A DNA stretch of 64,000 bases, taken from the NCBI RefSeq assembly GCF_900188185.1, contig NZ_FZPA01000006.1, positions 124,001 through 188,000 on the forward strand, written 5' to 3'. Below, piece by piece: positions 44,376 to 53,414 of this stretch (its first letter is position 1; every line of letters starts with the position of its first letter). This stretch comes from Sphingopyxis indica (lineage in GTDB: Bacteria; Pseudomonadota; Alphaproteobacteria; Sphingomonadales; Sphingomonadaceae). The notes beneath the pieces are model-generated. The model did not search any database. It saw only the letters and a program-made list of their open reading frames with translations, and was not told the DNA's origin. The translations under genes were made by a program, and so were the position numbers.

Positions 44376-45638
44376 ACGCATCCGCGTCCACCCATAAAGC
44401 GGCAGGCCGGCGGCCATCAGGATCAGGCTCATCGCGCTGACGACGAGCCCCGCGCCCCACAGCGTCCACACGGCATAGATCAGCCCGAGCGCCGCGACCG
44501 GCGTCGCGACGCCGAGGCGCAGCGCCGCGCCGGCGCAGGCGAGGTAGAGCCACAAGGTGACCGAGGTCGAGAGGACGAGCATCGCGTTGAACATCTCGCT
44601 CGTCGATTGGCTGGCGTTGAGGAGCACGCAGACGGTCGCGATCGCGCTCGACAGAATCAGCGCGTTGGCGGGGGTGCCATGGCGGTTCTCGCGCGCGAAC
44701 CAGGCGGGGAGCAGACCCTGGCGTGCGAGCGCAGCGGGGAGCTCGGCCTGCACCAGCGTCCAGCCGTTCAGCGTTCCGAGCGCGCTCACCGCGGCGAAGG
44801 CGGCGACGAACAGCGCGGGCTCGTGCGACCAATAGCGCTCGACGAACAAGGAGAAGGGTGCGTTCGATTTCGCGACTGCGTCCGCGGGCAGCATCAGGAT
44901 GATCGCCGAGCAGACGATCAGATAGAGGAGGCCGGTCGCGAGCGTCCCGATCATCGTCGCGCGCGGGATGGTGATCGCCGGCCGATCGACCTTGTCGGCG
45001 GCGACGCTCGCCGATTCGAAGCCGAGCAGCGCCCAGAGGGTGAAGATCGCCGAGGCGCTCACCGTCGTCCACGACAGGCCCTCGGCGGGAAAAGGGGTGA
45101 GCGCGACCGGGCGGCTGCTCGCGAAGGCGATCGGGATCAGCGCGATCACGACGGCGAGCGGCACCAGCTTCACCGCCAGGGTGACGATCTGGAAGCGTCC
45201 CGCCGCGCGCGCGCCGCGCCAGTTGATCGCGGTGACGATCCAGATCAGCGCGATCGTCGTGATCGCCATATGGTCTGCGAGTTCGGGCACGAAGACCGAC
45301 AGGAAACTGACCGCGGCGACCGCGAGCGTGACATTGGCGGTCCACACCGAAATCCAATAGGCCCAGCCGATCATGAAGCTCGGCACGCGGCCGAAGGCGC
45401 GCTCGACGAAGCCCGTCGGGCCGCCGGCCTCGGGGAAAGCGACGGTCAGCCGCGCGAGCACCGCCGCGAGCGCGAGCGCGCCGGCGATCGTCAGCGCCCA
45501 GCCCGCGACCGCATTCCAGCCGAAGGGCGCAAGGCTCGCGGGGAGCAGGAACACCCCCGACCCGATCATATTGCCCATGACCAGCGCGACGCACATCGCG
45601 AGGCCGAGTTTCCGGCCCGGCCCCCCGCTGTCCGTCAC
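44352..45638 (-). CDS. APC-family amino acid/amine permease
   Basis: The 428-residue membrane protein has about 12 hydrophobic helices. It has the APC signature GNMIGSGVFLLPASLAPFG near residue 22 and an amphipathic LLGFESASVAADKV near residue 190. It would import an amino acid, amine or similar compound across the inner membrane by proton or exchange coupling. It lies 16 bp downstream of the TonB-dependent receptor gene on the same strand, so both are probably made together. Its 3' end overlaps the convergent PYROXD2-like gene. Confidence 0.9.
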   Translation of the reverse strand: MTDSGGPGRKLGLAMCVALVMGNMIGSGVFLLPASLAPFGWNAVAGWALTIAGALALAAVLARLTVAFPEAGGPTGFVERAFGRVPSFMIGWAYWISVWTANVTLAVAAVSFLSVFVPELADHMAITTIALIWIVTAINWRGARAAGRFQIVTLAVKLVPLAVVIALIPIAFASSRPVALTPFPAEGLSWTTVSASAIFTLWALLGFESASVAADKVDRPAITIPRATMIGTLATGLLYLIVCSAIILMLPADAVAKSNAPFSLFVERYWSHEPALFVAAFAAVSALGTLNGWTLVQAELPAALARQGLLPAWFARENRHGTPANALILSSAIATVCVLLNASQSTSEMFNAMLVLSTSVTLWLYLACAGAALRLGVATPVAALGLIYAVWTLWGAGLVVSAMSLILMAAGLPLYGWTRMRSAPARRE

Positions 45639-45654
45639 GGCATCATGTCTATCC

Positions 45655-48129
45655 TCAGAAATCCTTGCTGACCTTTAACCCTATCAGGCGCGGGCGGATG
45701 ACATTGTCATAGAAGACGCCGCCGGTCGAACTGATCCCGTCGGGGTCGCCGCAGATCGATTCGCCGCACTGCACCGCGCTGTTCACGACGCCGCGGCTGT
45801 CGAACAGGTTGGTCGCGAACAGCTCGGCGCTCCAGTCGTCGCCCTTGACCCCGACGCTGATGTCGGCAGTCGTATAGGCGTCGAAATCGCCGACGATCGC
45901 ATTTTCATAGGTGCGCAGATCCGACCGGCGCTTGCCGATATAGTTGACCGCGAACTGGATATGGCCGTCGAAGCCGCTGACCGGGAAATCGTAGCGCGCG
46001 ACGGCATTGCCCTTGAACTTCGCGGTGACGGGCAGCTGCGTTCCCGCCGGCGCGAGCGTTTCATTCTCCTCGTTCGAAGCGTCGATCGCGCCGCTGCCGT
46101 CGAGATCGGCGTCGATCGTGCAGTCGAATTCGGGGTTGGCGATCTTGCAGAAATCCTTGCGGATTTCGGCGTCGTTATAGCTGCCGCCGAGGCTTAACGA
46201 GAAGCCATTCTGCCGATAGCTCAGATCGGCCTCGATGCCGCGGATGCGCGCGATGCCCGCGTTGCGGATCTCGGTCAGACCGTTGGCGCCGAGGAACGAG
46301 AGCTGGATATTGTTCCAGTCCTCCTGATAGATGGCGCCGTTGAAGCGCACCGGGCCGAAGCTCGTTTTCCACCCGATTTCGTAATTGTCGAGCGTATCGG
46401 GGCCATAGGGCGGCAAGGTGCCGCGGCGGTTGATGCCGCCCGGACGGAAGCCGCGCGAGAAGGTGCCGTAAACGAGGACGTCGTCGTTCACCTTGTAGGT
46501 CAGGTTGACTTTCGGGATGAAGTCGGTGTCGCTCGTGCTCTTGTCGAGGTTGGTGCAGGGCGATCCCGACACCTCCGGGCCCGCGAAGCATGCCGCTTCG
46601 CCGGTGCGGCTCGAATAGCCCGCCGAATAGCCGAAGAAGCCGACGAGGCTGTTGTCGAACTTGTAGAGCCGCCCGCCGCCGGTGATCGTCAGCCTGTCGG
46701 TGATGTCGAAGCTCAGCTCGCCGAACGCGGCATAGTCGCGGTCGATGCGCAGCTGCTTGGTCAGCCAGATGTCGCTGTCGGTGCCGGTGACGGTGATCGC
46801 GTCGGCGATATCGTCGATGATATAATGCTGCTCGATATTGTGCGACTGGCGCTGCCAGAAGACGCCGCCGATAAAGCGCACCCGCGCGTCAGCGGGCGAG
46901 GCGATGCGCGCCTCGAAGAAGCTCTTCTTATAGCGGTCGATGCCATGGATATATTGATTGGGGCTGATCGGATTGTCGTCGTCGTCGCGGATATACGCGG
47001 AGTATCCATATAGAGCGTCGTAGAAATAGGCATAGTCCGAATAGTCGCTGTCGACCACGGTCTTGCGGCGCAGGTGGCCGCCGGTGACGGTCAGGTCCCA
47101 ATTGCCGAGCTTGCCCTCGATGGTCAGCGCAGCCTGGATCCATTTATCCTCGCTGCGTTCGGGATTATACTGGACCGTCTGCAGATCCCTGGTCACCGCA
47201 CTGCTGCGTTCCTGCGCAAAGCTGCCGTCGGCATTCTGGATCTGGCCCATCACCGTCGGACGCAATATCCACTCGTCGTCTAGCTCGATGCCGAGTGCGA
47301 GGCGTGCGCCATATGTGTCGACGCCATTATAGTCCTTTTCGACATATTGGTCGTTGTTCTGGGTGATTTCGTCGCCCGGAAGATCGACCGGAGTATCGAC
47401 CTCTCCGTCGCCGTCGGTATCCTGGAGCGTATATATCGGGTATGTGCGGCTCCCCGCGATATTGTCGATATACCCCCCGTCATGGCGATACCAGCCGACG
47501 AGGCGGAGCGCCGCGCTGTCGCTGATTTTCGCGTTGACGAAGCCTTCGGCGACGCCGCCGATGTCGCCGTGCGCGACGCTGTTGAGTTCGAGTCCCGCCG
47601 AGCCATAGGTGCCGCTCGTATCGGGCTTGTTCGTCACGAGCTTGATCGTGCCCGCCATCGAGCTGGCGCCATAGAGCGTGCCCTGCGGCCCCGCGAGCGC
47701 CTCGACGCGCGCGAGGTCATAGGCGTGGATGTCGAGCGCGCCCTGGATCGTCGTGATCGGCATTTCGTCGAGATAGGTGCCGACCGTCGGCAGCGACGCC
47801 GAATGGTTGGCATTCTCGCCCGACGCGACGCCGCGGAAATAGACCTGACTGAAACCGGGGCCGAGCGTCTGGATCGTCACCGACGGCAGGAATTTGACGA
47901 CATCCTGGAATTCCTTGACCTGCAGCTCGTTCAGCTTCTCTGTGCCCAGCGCGGTGATCGCCATCGGCACGTCCTGCAGATTCTGTTCGCGCTTCGACGC
48001 GGTGACGACGATGTCGTCGTCATTGTTGCTGTTCGCCTGCTGCGCGAACGCCGCGCCCGTCGAACAGAGCATCGTGCTCGCCAACAGAACCGCGCCGCTC
48101 TTTGCTACCAACGCCCTGACACTATGCAT
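45655..48129 (-). CDS. TonB-dependent outer-membrane receptor
   Basis: The 824-residue receptor has a signal peptide (LLASTMLCSTGAAFAQ). A TonB box (DIVVTASKREQN, about residues 36-47) and a plug domain (LPSVTIQTLGPGFSQVYFRGV) follow, then a 22-stranded barrel ending in a C-terminal aromatic (LIGLKVSKDF). The Phe end is the outer-membrane assembly signal. TonB energises uptake of a scarce compound; no siderophore domain is recognised. The ATG at 48127-48129 has an AAGGGGGGG site. It is followed by an APC permease gene and preceded by a TPR-sulfotransferase gene, both on the same strand. Confidence 0.94.
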   Translation of the reverse strand: MHSVRALVAKSGAVLLASTMLCSTGAAFAQQANSNNDDDIVVTASKREQNLQDVPMAITALGTEKLNELQVKEFQDVVKFLPSVTIQTLGPGFSQVYFRGVASGENANHSASLPTVGTYLDEMPITTIQGALDIHAYDLARVEALAGPQGTLYGASSMAGTIKLVTNKPDTSGTYGSAGLELNSVAHGDIGGVAEGFVNAKISDSAALRLVGWYRHDGGYIDNIAGSRTYPIYTLQDTDGDGEVDTPVDLPGDEITQNNDQYVEKDYNGVDTYGARLALGIELDDEWILRPTVMGQIQNADGSFAQERSSAVTRDLQTVQYNPERSEDKWIQAALTIEGKLGNWDLTVTGGHLRRKTVVDSDYSDYAYFYDALYGYSAYIRDDDDNPISPNQYIHGIDRYKKSFFEARIASPADARVRFIGGVFWQRQSHNIEQHYIIDDIADAITVTGTDSDIWLTKQLRIDRDYAAFGELSFDITDRLTITGGGRLYKFDNSLVGFFGYSAGYSSRTGEAACFAGPEVSGSPCTNLDKSTSDTDFIPKVNLTYKVNDDVLVYGTFSRGFRPGGINRRGTLPPYGPDTLDNYEIGWKTSFGPVRFNGAIYQEDWNNIQLSFLGANGLTEIRNAGIARIRGIEADLSYRQNGFSLSLGGSYNDAEIRKDFCKIANPEFDCTIDADLDGSGAIDASNEENETLAPAGTQLPVTAKFKGNAVARYDFPVSGFDGHIQFAVNYIGKRRSDLRTYENAIVGDFDAYTTADISVGVKGDDWSAELFATNLFDSRGVVNSAVQCGESICGDPDGISSTGGVFYDNVIRPRLIGLKVSKDF

Positions 48130-48272
48130 GAGACCCCCCTTCGCATGACAGCTATGTGACGCCAGCATGACGCGGCGCGGCGCAAGCGCAAGCGCCTTCG
48201 CCTATGCGTCCCCGCCGCTGGTCGAAAATGTCGGAAGCTGTTGCCGAAAGGCAACGAATGGACACGCGGGGG

Positions 48273-50090
48273 TCAGTCGAAGCGCGGGGGCACCGCCGGA
48301 TAGGCGTCGAGCACCGGGCCGAGCGCGTCGCGAAGCGGGCCGAGCCACGCATCATAGGCGCGCCATTGGCCGACGCCGTCGCGGTTGATCGGGCGGCGCA
48401 CCTGTTCGCTCGACGCGGTGCGCACCGCGCGGGCATTGGCGTGGAACGACAGGCACGCCGCTTCGAACGGCTGGCCGAGGAAGGCGAGCAGCGCGCGCAC
48501 CTCGCGTTCGGGGTTGGCGAGCAGCGCTTCGTGGACGACGCGGTGCACCGTGCCCGGCTGCACCGCATCGACATGCGCCATCAGCCGCACATAGTCGCGA
48601 TAATAGGCGCCCATGTCGGCAAGGCCATAGCTGAACGCCTGCCCCTTCGCATAATGCTGGCGAAAGTTCGACCAGCAGCAATCGAGCGGGTGGCGCCGCG
48701 CGTCGATGATCCTCGCATTCGGCAGGATCAGGCGGATCAGCGGCACATAAAGCCAGTTGTTCGGCAGCTTGTCGATATAGAAGGGCTTGCCGCTCTTGCG
48801 CTGCACCTCGGTGCGCCGCAGGAAGGCGGCACCCATTTCGGCGAGCTTTTCGGGCGCGGCTTCGGCGAGCGCCGCTATCCAGTGCCGCCCGTCGCCCTTC
48901 ACCTCGCGGCCGAGGCCGAGCGCAAGCGCGGGAATGTCGGGCAGCTCCATCGTCCCCTCGATCGCCGAATGGCAGCTGAGAATCTGTTCGATCAGCGTCG
49001 ACCCGGCGCGCGGCATGCCGAGGATGAAGATCGGGTCGGGCGCGGGATCGCCCGCGCCTGCGCGCGCGGCAAAGAATGCGGGGGTGAAGGTCGCAATCGC
49101 GGCATCGACGATCGCGCGCGTCTCGGCCGCGTCATAGCCGAGCTGGCCGGCGCGGATCGCATTGCCCGCGGCATAGTGGCGAAAGGCGGCCTCTGCCTCG
49201 CCCGCATCGCCATAGGCCTTGCCGAGCGCGAAATGCAGGTGCAGCCGGTCGTCGGCGCGCGCGTCGCTTTCGGGCTCGGCGGCGGCGAGCGCTTCCTCCA
49301 TCGCGGCGCGATCGGCGGCGTCGAAGCGGATCGTCTTCAAATTCGCGAGGCTCCACCACAGCTCGCCGAGCCCCGGGTCGGCGGCGAGCGCGTGGCGATA
49401 GGCAGCGATGCTGTCGTCCTGCCGCCCGACCGTCTTGAGCATGTGGCCATAGCTCATCCACAGCTTGGCGTGGGCGGGGAAGCGCCGCGTCAGCGCTTCA
49501 TAGAGGGTGATCGCCTCGTCATAGCCGCCGATCCGGCCGAGCGCGGCGGCCTTCAGATTCGCGTGCGCCGGATTGTCGGGGTCGCCCTCGAGCACCGCGT
49601 TCAGCGTCTCGACCGCCTCGGCATAGCGGTTCTGCTTGTAATAGACGGTGGCGAGATTGGCGCGCGCCGCGCCGAACCCCGGCGCGAGTTCGAGCGCGCG
49701 GGAGAGCAGCTTTTCGGCGTCGCCATAGCGCCCGATCCGCCCCGCCACCTCGGCGAGCATCCGGATCGCGGCAACGTCGGTCGCATCGGCCTTCAAGCGC
49801 GCGCGCAGCGCCGCCTCGGCATCGGGCAGGCGGTTCTCGGCGAGCGCGAGCGCCGCGTCGATCATCGCGGGATCGTGGATCGCCGCGCTCACCGCGGCAA
49901 GCGACGCCGCCTGCGCCTCGCCCTCGCGCCCGAGCGCGCGCAGCGCCTGCGCGGCGATCCGGTGCGCTTCGGCCGAGGCCGGCGCGGCGTCGAGTATCGC
50001 GCGCGCCTGCGCGAGCGCCGGACCCGGCTGGTCGCGCAGCAGCCGGCGGGCGTTGGCGAGCGCGTCGTCGAGGGTGACGGTCGCCGTCAT
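48273..50090 (-). CDS. TPR-repeat sulfotransferase
   Basis: The 605-residue protein has about ten TPR units (residues 5-290, e.g. AYAEAVETLNAVLEGDPDNPAHANL). A C-terminal PAPS-dependent sulfotransferase domain has the 5'-phosphate loop GMPRAGSTLIEQIL near residue 320 and a HPLDCCWSNFRQHY near residue 430 for 3'-phosphate binding. In sphingomonads genes of this kind recur next to TonB-dependent receptors, but no sulfated substrate is known. It starts 143 bp upstream of the receptor on the same strand. The ATG at 50088-50090 begins the first TPR helix. Confidence 0.9.
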   Translation of the reverse strand: MTATVTLDDALANARRLLRDQPGPALAQARAILDAAPASAEAHRIAAQALRALGREGEAQAASLAAVSAAIHDPAMIDAALALAENRLPDAEAALRARLKADATDVAAIRMLAEVAGRIGRYGDAEKLLSRALELAPGFGAARANLATVYYKQNRYAEAVETLNAVLEGDPDNPAHANLKAAALGRIGGYDEAITLYEALTRRFPAHAKLWMSYGHMLKTVGRQDDSIAAYRHALAADPGLGELWWSLANLKTIRFDAADRAAMEEALAAAEPESDARADDRLHLHFALGKAYGDAGEAEAAFRHYAAGNAIRAGQLGYDAAETRAIVDAAIATFTPAFFAARAGAGDPAPDPIFILGMPRAGSTLIEQILSCHSAIEGTMELPDIPALALGLGREVKGDGRHWIAALAEAAPEKLAEMGAAFLRRTEVQRKSGKPFYIDKLPNNWLYVPLIRLILPNARIIDARRHPLDCCWSNFRQHYAKGQAFSYGLADMGAYYRDYVRLMAHVDAVQPGTVHRVVHEALLANPEREVRALLAFLGQPFEAACLSFHANARAVRTASSEQVRRPINRDGVGQWRAYDAWLGPLRDALGPVLDAYPAVPPRFD

Positions 50091-50118
50091 CCGGCAAATA
50101 CCGAGGCCTTCGATGCCC

Positions 50119-50245
50119 CTCTCCGTTCGTCCTGAGGAGGGGCTGAGCTTGCCGAAGACCCGTCTCGAAGGGCCGTAGCGCCGCGTCCTTGCCCTTCGAG
50201 ACGCCATTTCGACAAGCTCAATGGCTCCTCAGGATGAACGGAGAG
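50119..50245. repeat. Long palindromic repeat, family F
   Basis: The 127 bp element has arms ctctccgttcgtcctgagga and tcctcaggatgaacggagag. Secondary pairs are gagcttg/caagctc and cgtctcgaaggg/cccttcgagacg. It lies between the TPR-sulfotransferase and DsbA-like genes, both leftward. Confidence 0.88.
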
Positions 50246-50267
50246 AATGGGCTCCATCGACTTTGCC

Positions 50268-51851
50268 TCACGCCTTCGACCGCGCCCTGGCGACCGCCTG
50301 CTTCAGCGTGTCATAGCCGACCTGGCCCTGCAGCAGCTGGTCGCCGATCACCCAGGTCGGGGTTGCGTTGAGCTGGAGCTGGCTCGCGATGGCGAGATTA
50401 TTGTCGAGCTCGCGCTGGAACAGCGCCTCGTTCGCGGTCGCGTCGGCGCTGCCGTCGGTGACGACCCCCGCCTTGGTCGCGGCCGCCGAGATCGCCGCGG
50501 GCGACAGCGACGAGGCGGCGAACATCGCATGGTGGAAGGCGTCATATTTGCCCTGCCGCGCCGCGGCGAGCGCCATGATCGCGGCGTCGCGGCTCTGCGG
50601 CGCGATGATCGGCAGCTCGCGGAACACGACTTTCAGCCTTTTGTCCTCGCGGATCAACCGGTCGACGTCGGGCACGCTCGCGCGGCAGAAACCGCACGCA
50701 TAGTCGGTGAAGACGACCATCGTGACGTCGCCGTCGGCATTGCCCGCCCACGCGCCGGCATAGGGTTTTTCGAGCGCCGGGCGGATCGCGTCGATCGCCT
50801 TCGCCATCTCGCGATTCCGCTGCACTTCCAGCGCTTCGGGAATGATCTGCGGGTTCGCGCGGATATAGTCGGCGACGACGGTTTCGACCTCGCTCTTGCT
50901 CAGCCCGCCGCCGAAGCGGCCGCCGAGCCAGAAGGCGGCACCGAGCAGCGCCGCGCCGGCGATCCCGATCAGCCACGGGCGGCTCGCGCCATTCATTTCC
51001 ATTGCGGGCCTTTCGCTTCGCTGCGCGGTGGGCGCGGCGGTCATCGCCTTTGCGCGCGGCGGCGCGGGCTTCGCCGCAGGCGCCGGGTGAGGCGTGCGGT
51101 CGTCTTCCTCGGCGATCGTCGTCCGGGGCTCCGCCTCGGCCATCGCGGGCGTTTCGGCGAACAGCGGCAGGTCGGGCGCGGGCTTCGCCTTGCGCGCCTC
51201 GGCCTCTTCGCGCGCGAGCAGCTGCTCGAGACCCGAGGGCGGCGGCGCGGGCTCCTCGCCCGGCGCGGGGCGCAGCTTGATCGCCGCTTCGCCGAGGCTG
51301 TCCTTGCCGGCCTTCGCAGCCTGGCCGATGCCGGCCTTTGCTTTGCCTGCGACCTCGCCGATCCCGCGTCCTGCCTCGCTCGACAGCTTTCGGGCCTTGT
51401 CGCCGAGCGCCAGCTTGTCCCATGCCTGCGCGCTCGCTGCGGCGGCAGCGCGGCCCGCCTTCGCCGATCCGCGTCCGGCGGCGCGCGCACCGCCTGCGAT
51501 CGCCCGCGCGGCCGCGGCACTTGCTTCGCGCGTGCGGCGCGGGATTTCCATCGCCTCGACGCGCGCCGGAATATCGGCGCGTTCGCCGACGCGGATCGTC
51601 CAGCCGGCGAAGGCGGCGGCGCCGCGGCGCGTCGCCGCCCAGACGCGCCCCGCGCCCGCGCGCAGCTTCGCCGGCTCGACGAGCGGCGCGCGCTGCGGCT
51701 TGGGTGCGGCGGGATAGCGCGACAGGTCGATGCCGACCGGCGGCGTATCCTTCGGCTTGGCGAGCCCTTCTTCGCTGCGCGGGGCAGCACCCGGTGCGGG
51801 CGCCGGATCGCGCAGCCAGGGCTGGTAATATTCGTCTTTCTTGTCGGTCAC
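50268..51851 (-). CDS. DsbA-like thioredoxin-fold protein with long cytoplasmic N-terminal extension
   Basis: The 527-residue protein has a single membrane segment at about residues 293-312 (WLIGIAGAALLGAAFWLGG). After it comes a periplasmic DsbA/thioredoxin domain with the active site CGFC (Cys386, Cys389) in TDYACGFCRASVP and a cis-Pro loop NATPTWVIG. Residues 1-290 are Ala/Pro/Lys-rich and probably disordered, inside the cell: the typical protein in this family lacks this and is about 220 residues. It probably catalyses thiol oxidation or isomerisation. It lies 57 bp downstream of the M48 gene on the same strand. Confidence 0.88.
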   Translation of the reverse strand: MTDKKDEYYQPWLRDPAPAPGAAPRSEEGLAKPKDTPPVGIDLSRYPAAPKPQRAPLVEPAKLRAGAGRVWAATRRGAAAFAGWTIRVGERADIPARVEAMEIPRRTREASAAAARAIAGGARAAGRGSAKAGRAAAAASAQAWDKLALGDKARKLSSEAGRGIGEVAGKAKAGIGQAAKAGKDSLGEAAIKLRPAPGEEPAPPPSGLEQLLAREEAEARKAKPAPDLPLFAETPAMAEAEPRTTIAEEDDRTPHPAPAAKPAPPRAKAMTAAPTAQRSERPAMEMNGASRPWLIGIAGAALLGAAFWLGGRFGGGLSKSEVETVVADYIRANPQIIPEALEVQRNREMAKAIDAIRPALEKPYAGAWAGNADGDVTMVVFTDYACGFCRASVPDVDRLIREDKRLKVVFRELPIIAPQSRDAAIMALAAARQGKYDAFHHAMFAASSLSPAAISAAATKAGVVTDGSADATANEALFQRELDNNLAIASQLQLNATPTWVIGDQLLQGQVGYDTLKQAVARARSKA

Positions 51852-51908
51852 TTGTCGCCCTTGTGCATCACGGGATCGCGATGCATTCCCCGCCGGTCGC
51901 GCATGAAT

Positions 51909-53315
51909 CTAGCGTCGTTTACGCTCGCGTTCCACCTCGGCGCGCGCAACCATCGAAATATCCTGTGCCCGGATCCAGTCGGGACTGCCCTGGGGGAGGC
52001 CCTGCATCGCGACCTCGGCATTACGCAGCGCGAGTCCCGCCTGTCCACCCTCGAGGCTATAGCGTTCGGCCGAAGCGAGCGCCGCCCGCGCCTGATCGCC
52101 CCGGGCGGCATAGACGATGCCGAGCTGATACCAGGCGAAGGGATTTTCATTGTCGAGCGCAACCGCGGTTTTCAGCACCTTTTCGGCCTCGGCATAGTTG
52201 GCGGGGTCCTCGGTCGCGATCAGCGCGTGGCCGAGCGTCGCGGCGATCAGCGGCGCCGAGCGCGAATTGGCGACCGCTTCGCGCAGCGGCGGGATCGCCT
52301 CTTCGGGCTTTCCCGATTCGAGCAGCACCTGCCCCTCGAGCTCGAGGAAATAGGGGTCTTCGGGATCGCGCTTGAGCAGCGCATCGACCTCGCCGAGCGC
52401 TTTCTGCGGATAGGCGCTTTTGTGCCAGGCATAGGCGCGCGCATAATGCGCCGGAATGCTGTCGTCGCTTTCGGGATAGTCGCGCAGCGTCTTTTCGGGC
52501 TCGGCGATATAGCCGACGAGCTTCGCCTTGACGCGCTGGAAGCGCTTTTCGAGATCGGGGTCGCTCGGCTTGTCCCACGCCGCATCGGCGACGTAGCCGT
52601 CGCGCAGCGCCTGAATGCGGTCGCCCGACAGCGGGTGGGTGCGGCTGTAGGTCGCGTCGTCGTCCTGGCTCACCGCATAGCGGAATTCGAGATTCTGCAG
52701 CTTCTTGAAAAAGGCCAGGCTTCCGCGTCCGCTGATTCCCGCCTTCGACAGATATTGCGCGCCTGCGGCGTCGGCGGTCGCTTCCTGCGTGCGCGTGAAG
52801 GCCAGGAATTTGCCGAGCGCGGCCTGCTGCCCCGCCATCATCACGCCCATCCCCGCCTCGCCGCCGCCCGCGGCCATCGCGGCGGCGCCGAGCAGCAGGC
52901 TGAGCAGCGAGATCCCCGTCGCCGCCTTGGCGCCTTCGCCGACGCGGATCGCGTGGCCGCCCATGATATGGCCGAGTTCGTGCGCGAGGACGCCCTGCAC
53001 CTCGTTCGCGCTGTCGGCGGCCTCGATCAGCCCGCTGTGGACGTAAATATCCTGACTGCCCGCGACGAAGGCGTTGATGCTGCGGTCGCTGAGCAGGTGG
53101 ACGCGCACCTGGCCCGGACGCAGCCCGGCGGCGACCGTGATCGGGTCCATCATGTCCTGCAGCAGCGCTTCGGTCTCGGCGTCGCGCAGCAGCGACTGGG
53201 CGAGCACGGGGCGCACCGCGACCGCGAGCAGGAGGATGAGCGTGAGCAGGAGCCGCGCGAGCGGGCGCAAGGCGTCCGCCCCTTGCAGGAAGCGCGGCTG
53301 AGGGGTGCGGGTCAT
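51909..53315 (-). CDS. M48-family metalloprotease with TPR repeats (BepA/YfgC-like)
   Basis: The 468-residue protein has a signal peptide (LLLTLILLLAVAVRPVLAQ) and a zinc site HELGHIMGGH (His112, Glu113, His116). The third ligand is expected in TRTQEATADAAGAQYL. The second half is TPR repeats (from about residue 280). In E. coli, BepA acts on outer-membrane assembly, degrading stalled LptD or BamA. It is 99 bp downstream of rne and upstream of the DsbA-like gene, on the same strand; coupling to disulfide formation fits LptD biogenesis, but that is inference. Confidence 0.92.
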   Translation of the reverse strand: MTRTPQPRFLQGADALRPLARLLLTLILLLAVAVRPVLAQSLLRDAETEALLQDMMDPITVAAGLRPGQVRVHLLSDRSINAFVAGSQDIYVHSGLIEAADSANEVQGVLAHELGHIMGGHAIRVGEGAKAATGISLLSLLLGAAAMAAGGGEAGMGVMMAGQQAALGKFLAFTRTQEATADAAGAQYLSKAGISGRGSLAFFKKLQNLEFRYAVSQDDDATYSRTHPLSGDRIQALRDGYVADAAWDKPSDPDLEKRFQRVKAKLVGYIAEPEKTLRDYPESDDSIPAHYARAYAWHKSAYPQKALGEVDALLKRDPEDPYFLELEGQVLLESGKPEEAIPPLREAVANSRSAPLIAATLGHALIATEDPANYAEAEKVLKTAVALDNENPFAWYQLGIVYAARGDQARAALASAERYSLEGGQAGLALRNAEVAMQGLPQGSPDWIRAQDISMVARAEVERERKRR

Positions 53316-53414
53316 CGGCGCCGGTCTTGCACCCCGCGCCTGAACCGCGACTGAAGCCAAAGGGCGTCGGTCGCGGTCGGGCGCGGGAGGGCAAGCATCC
53401 CGGTCATCGCGGCG

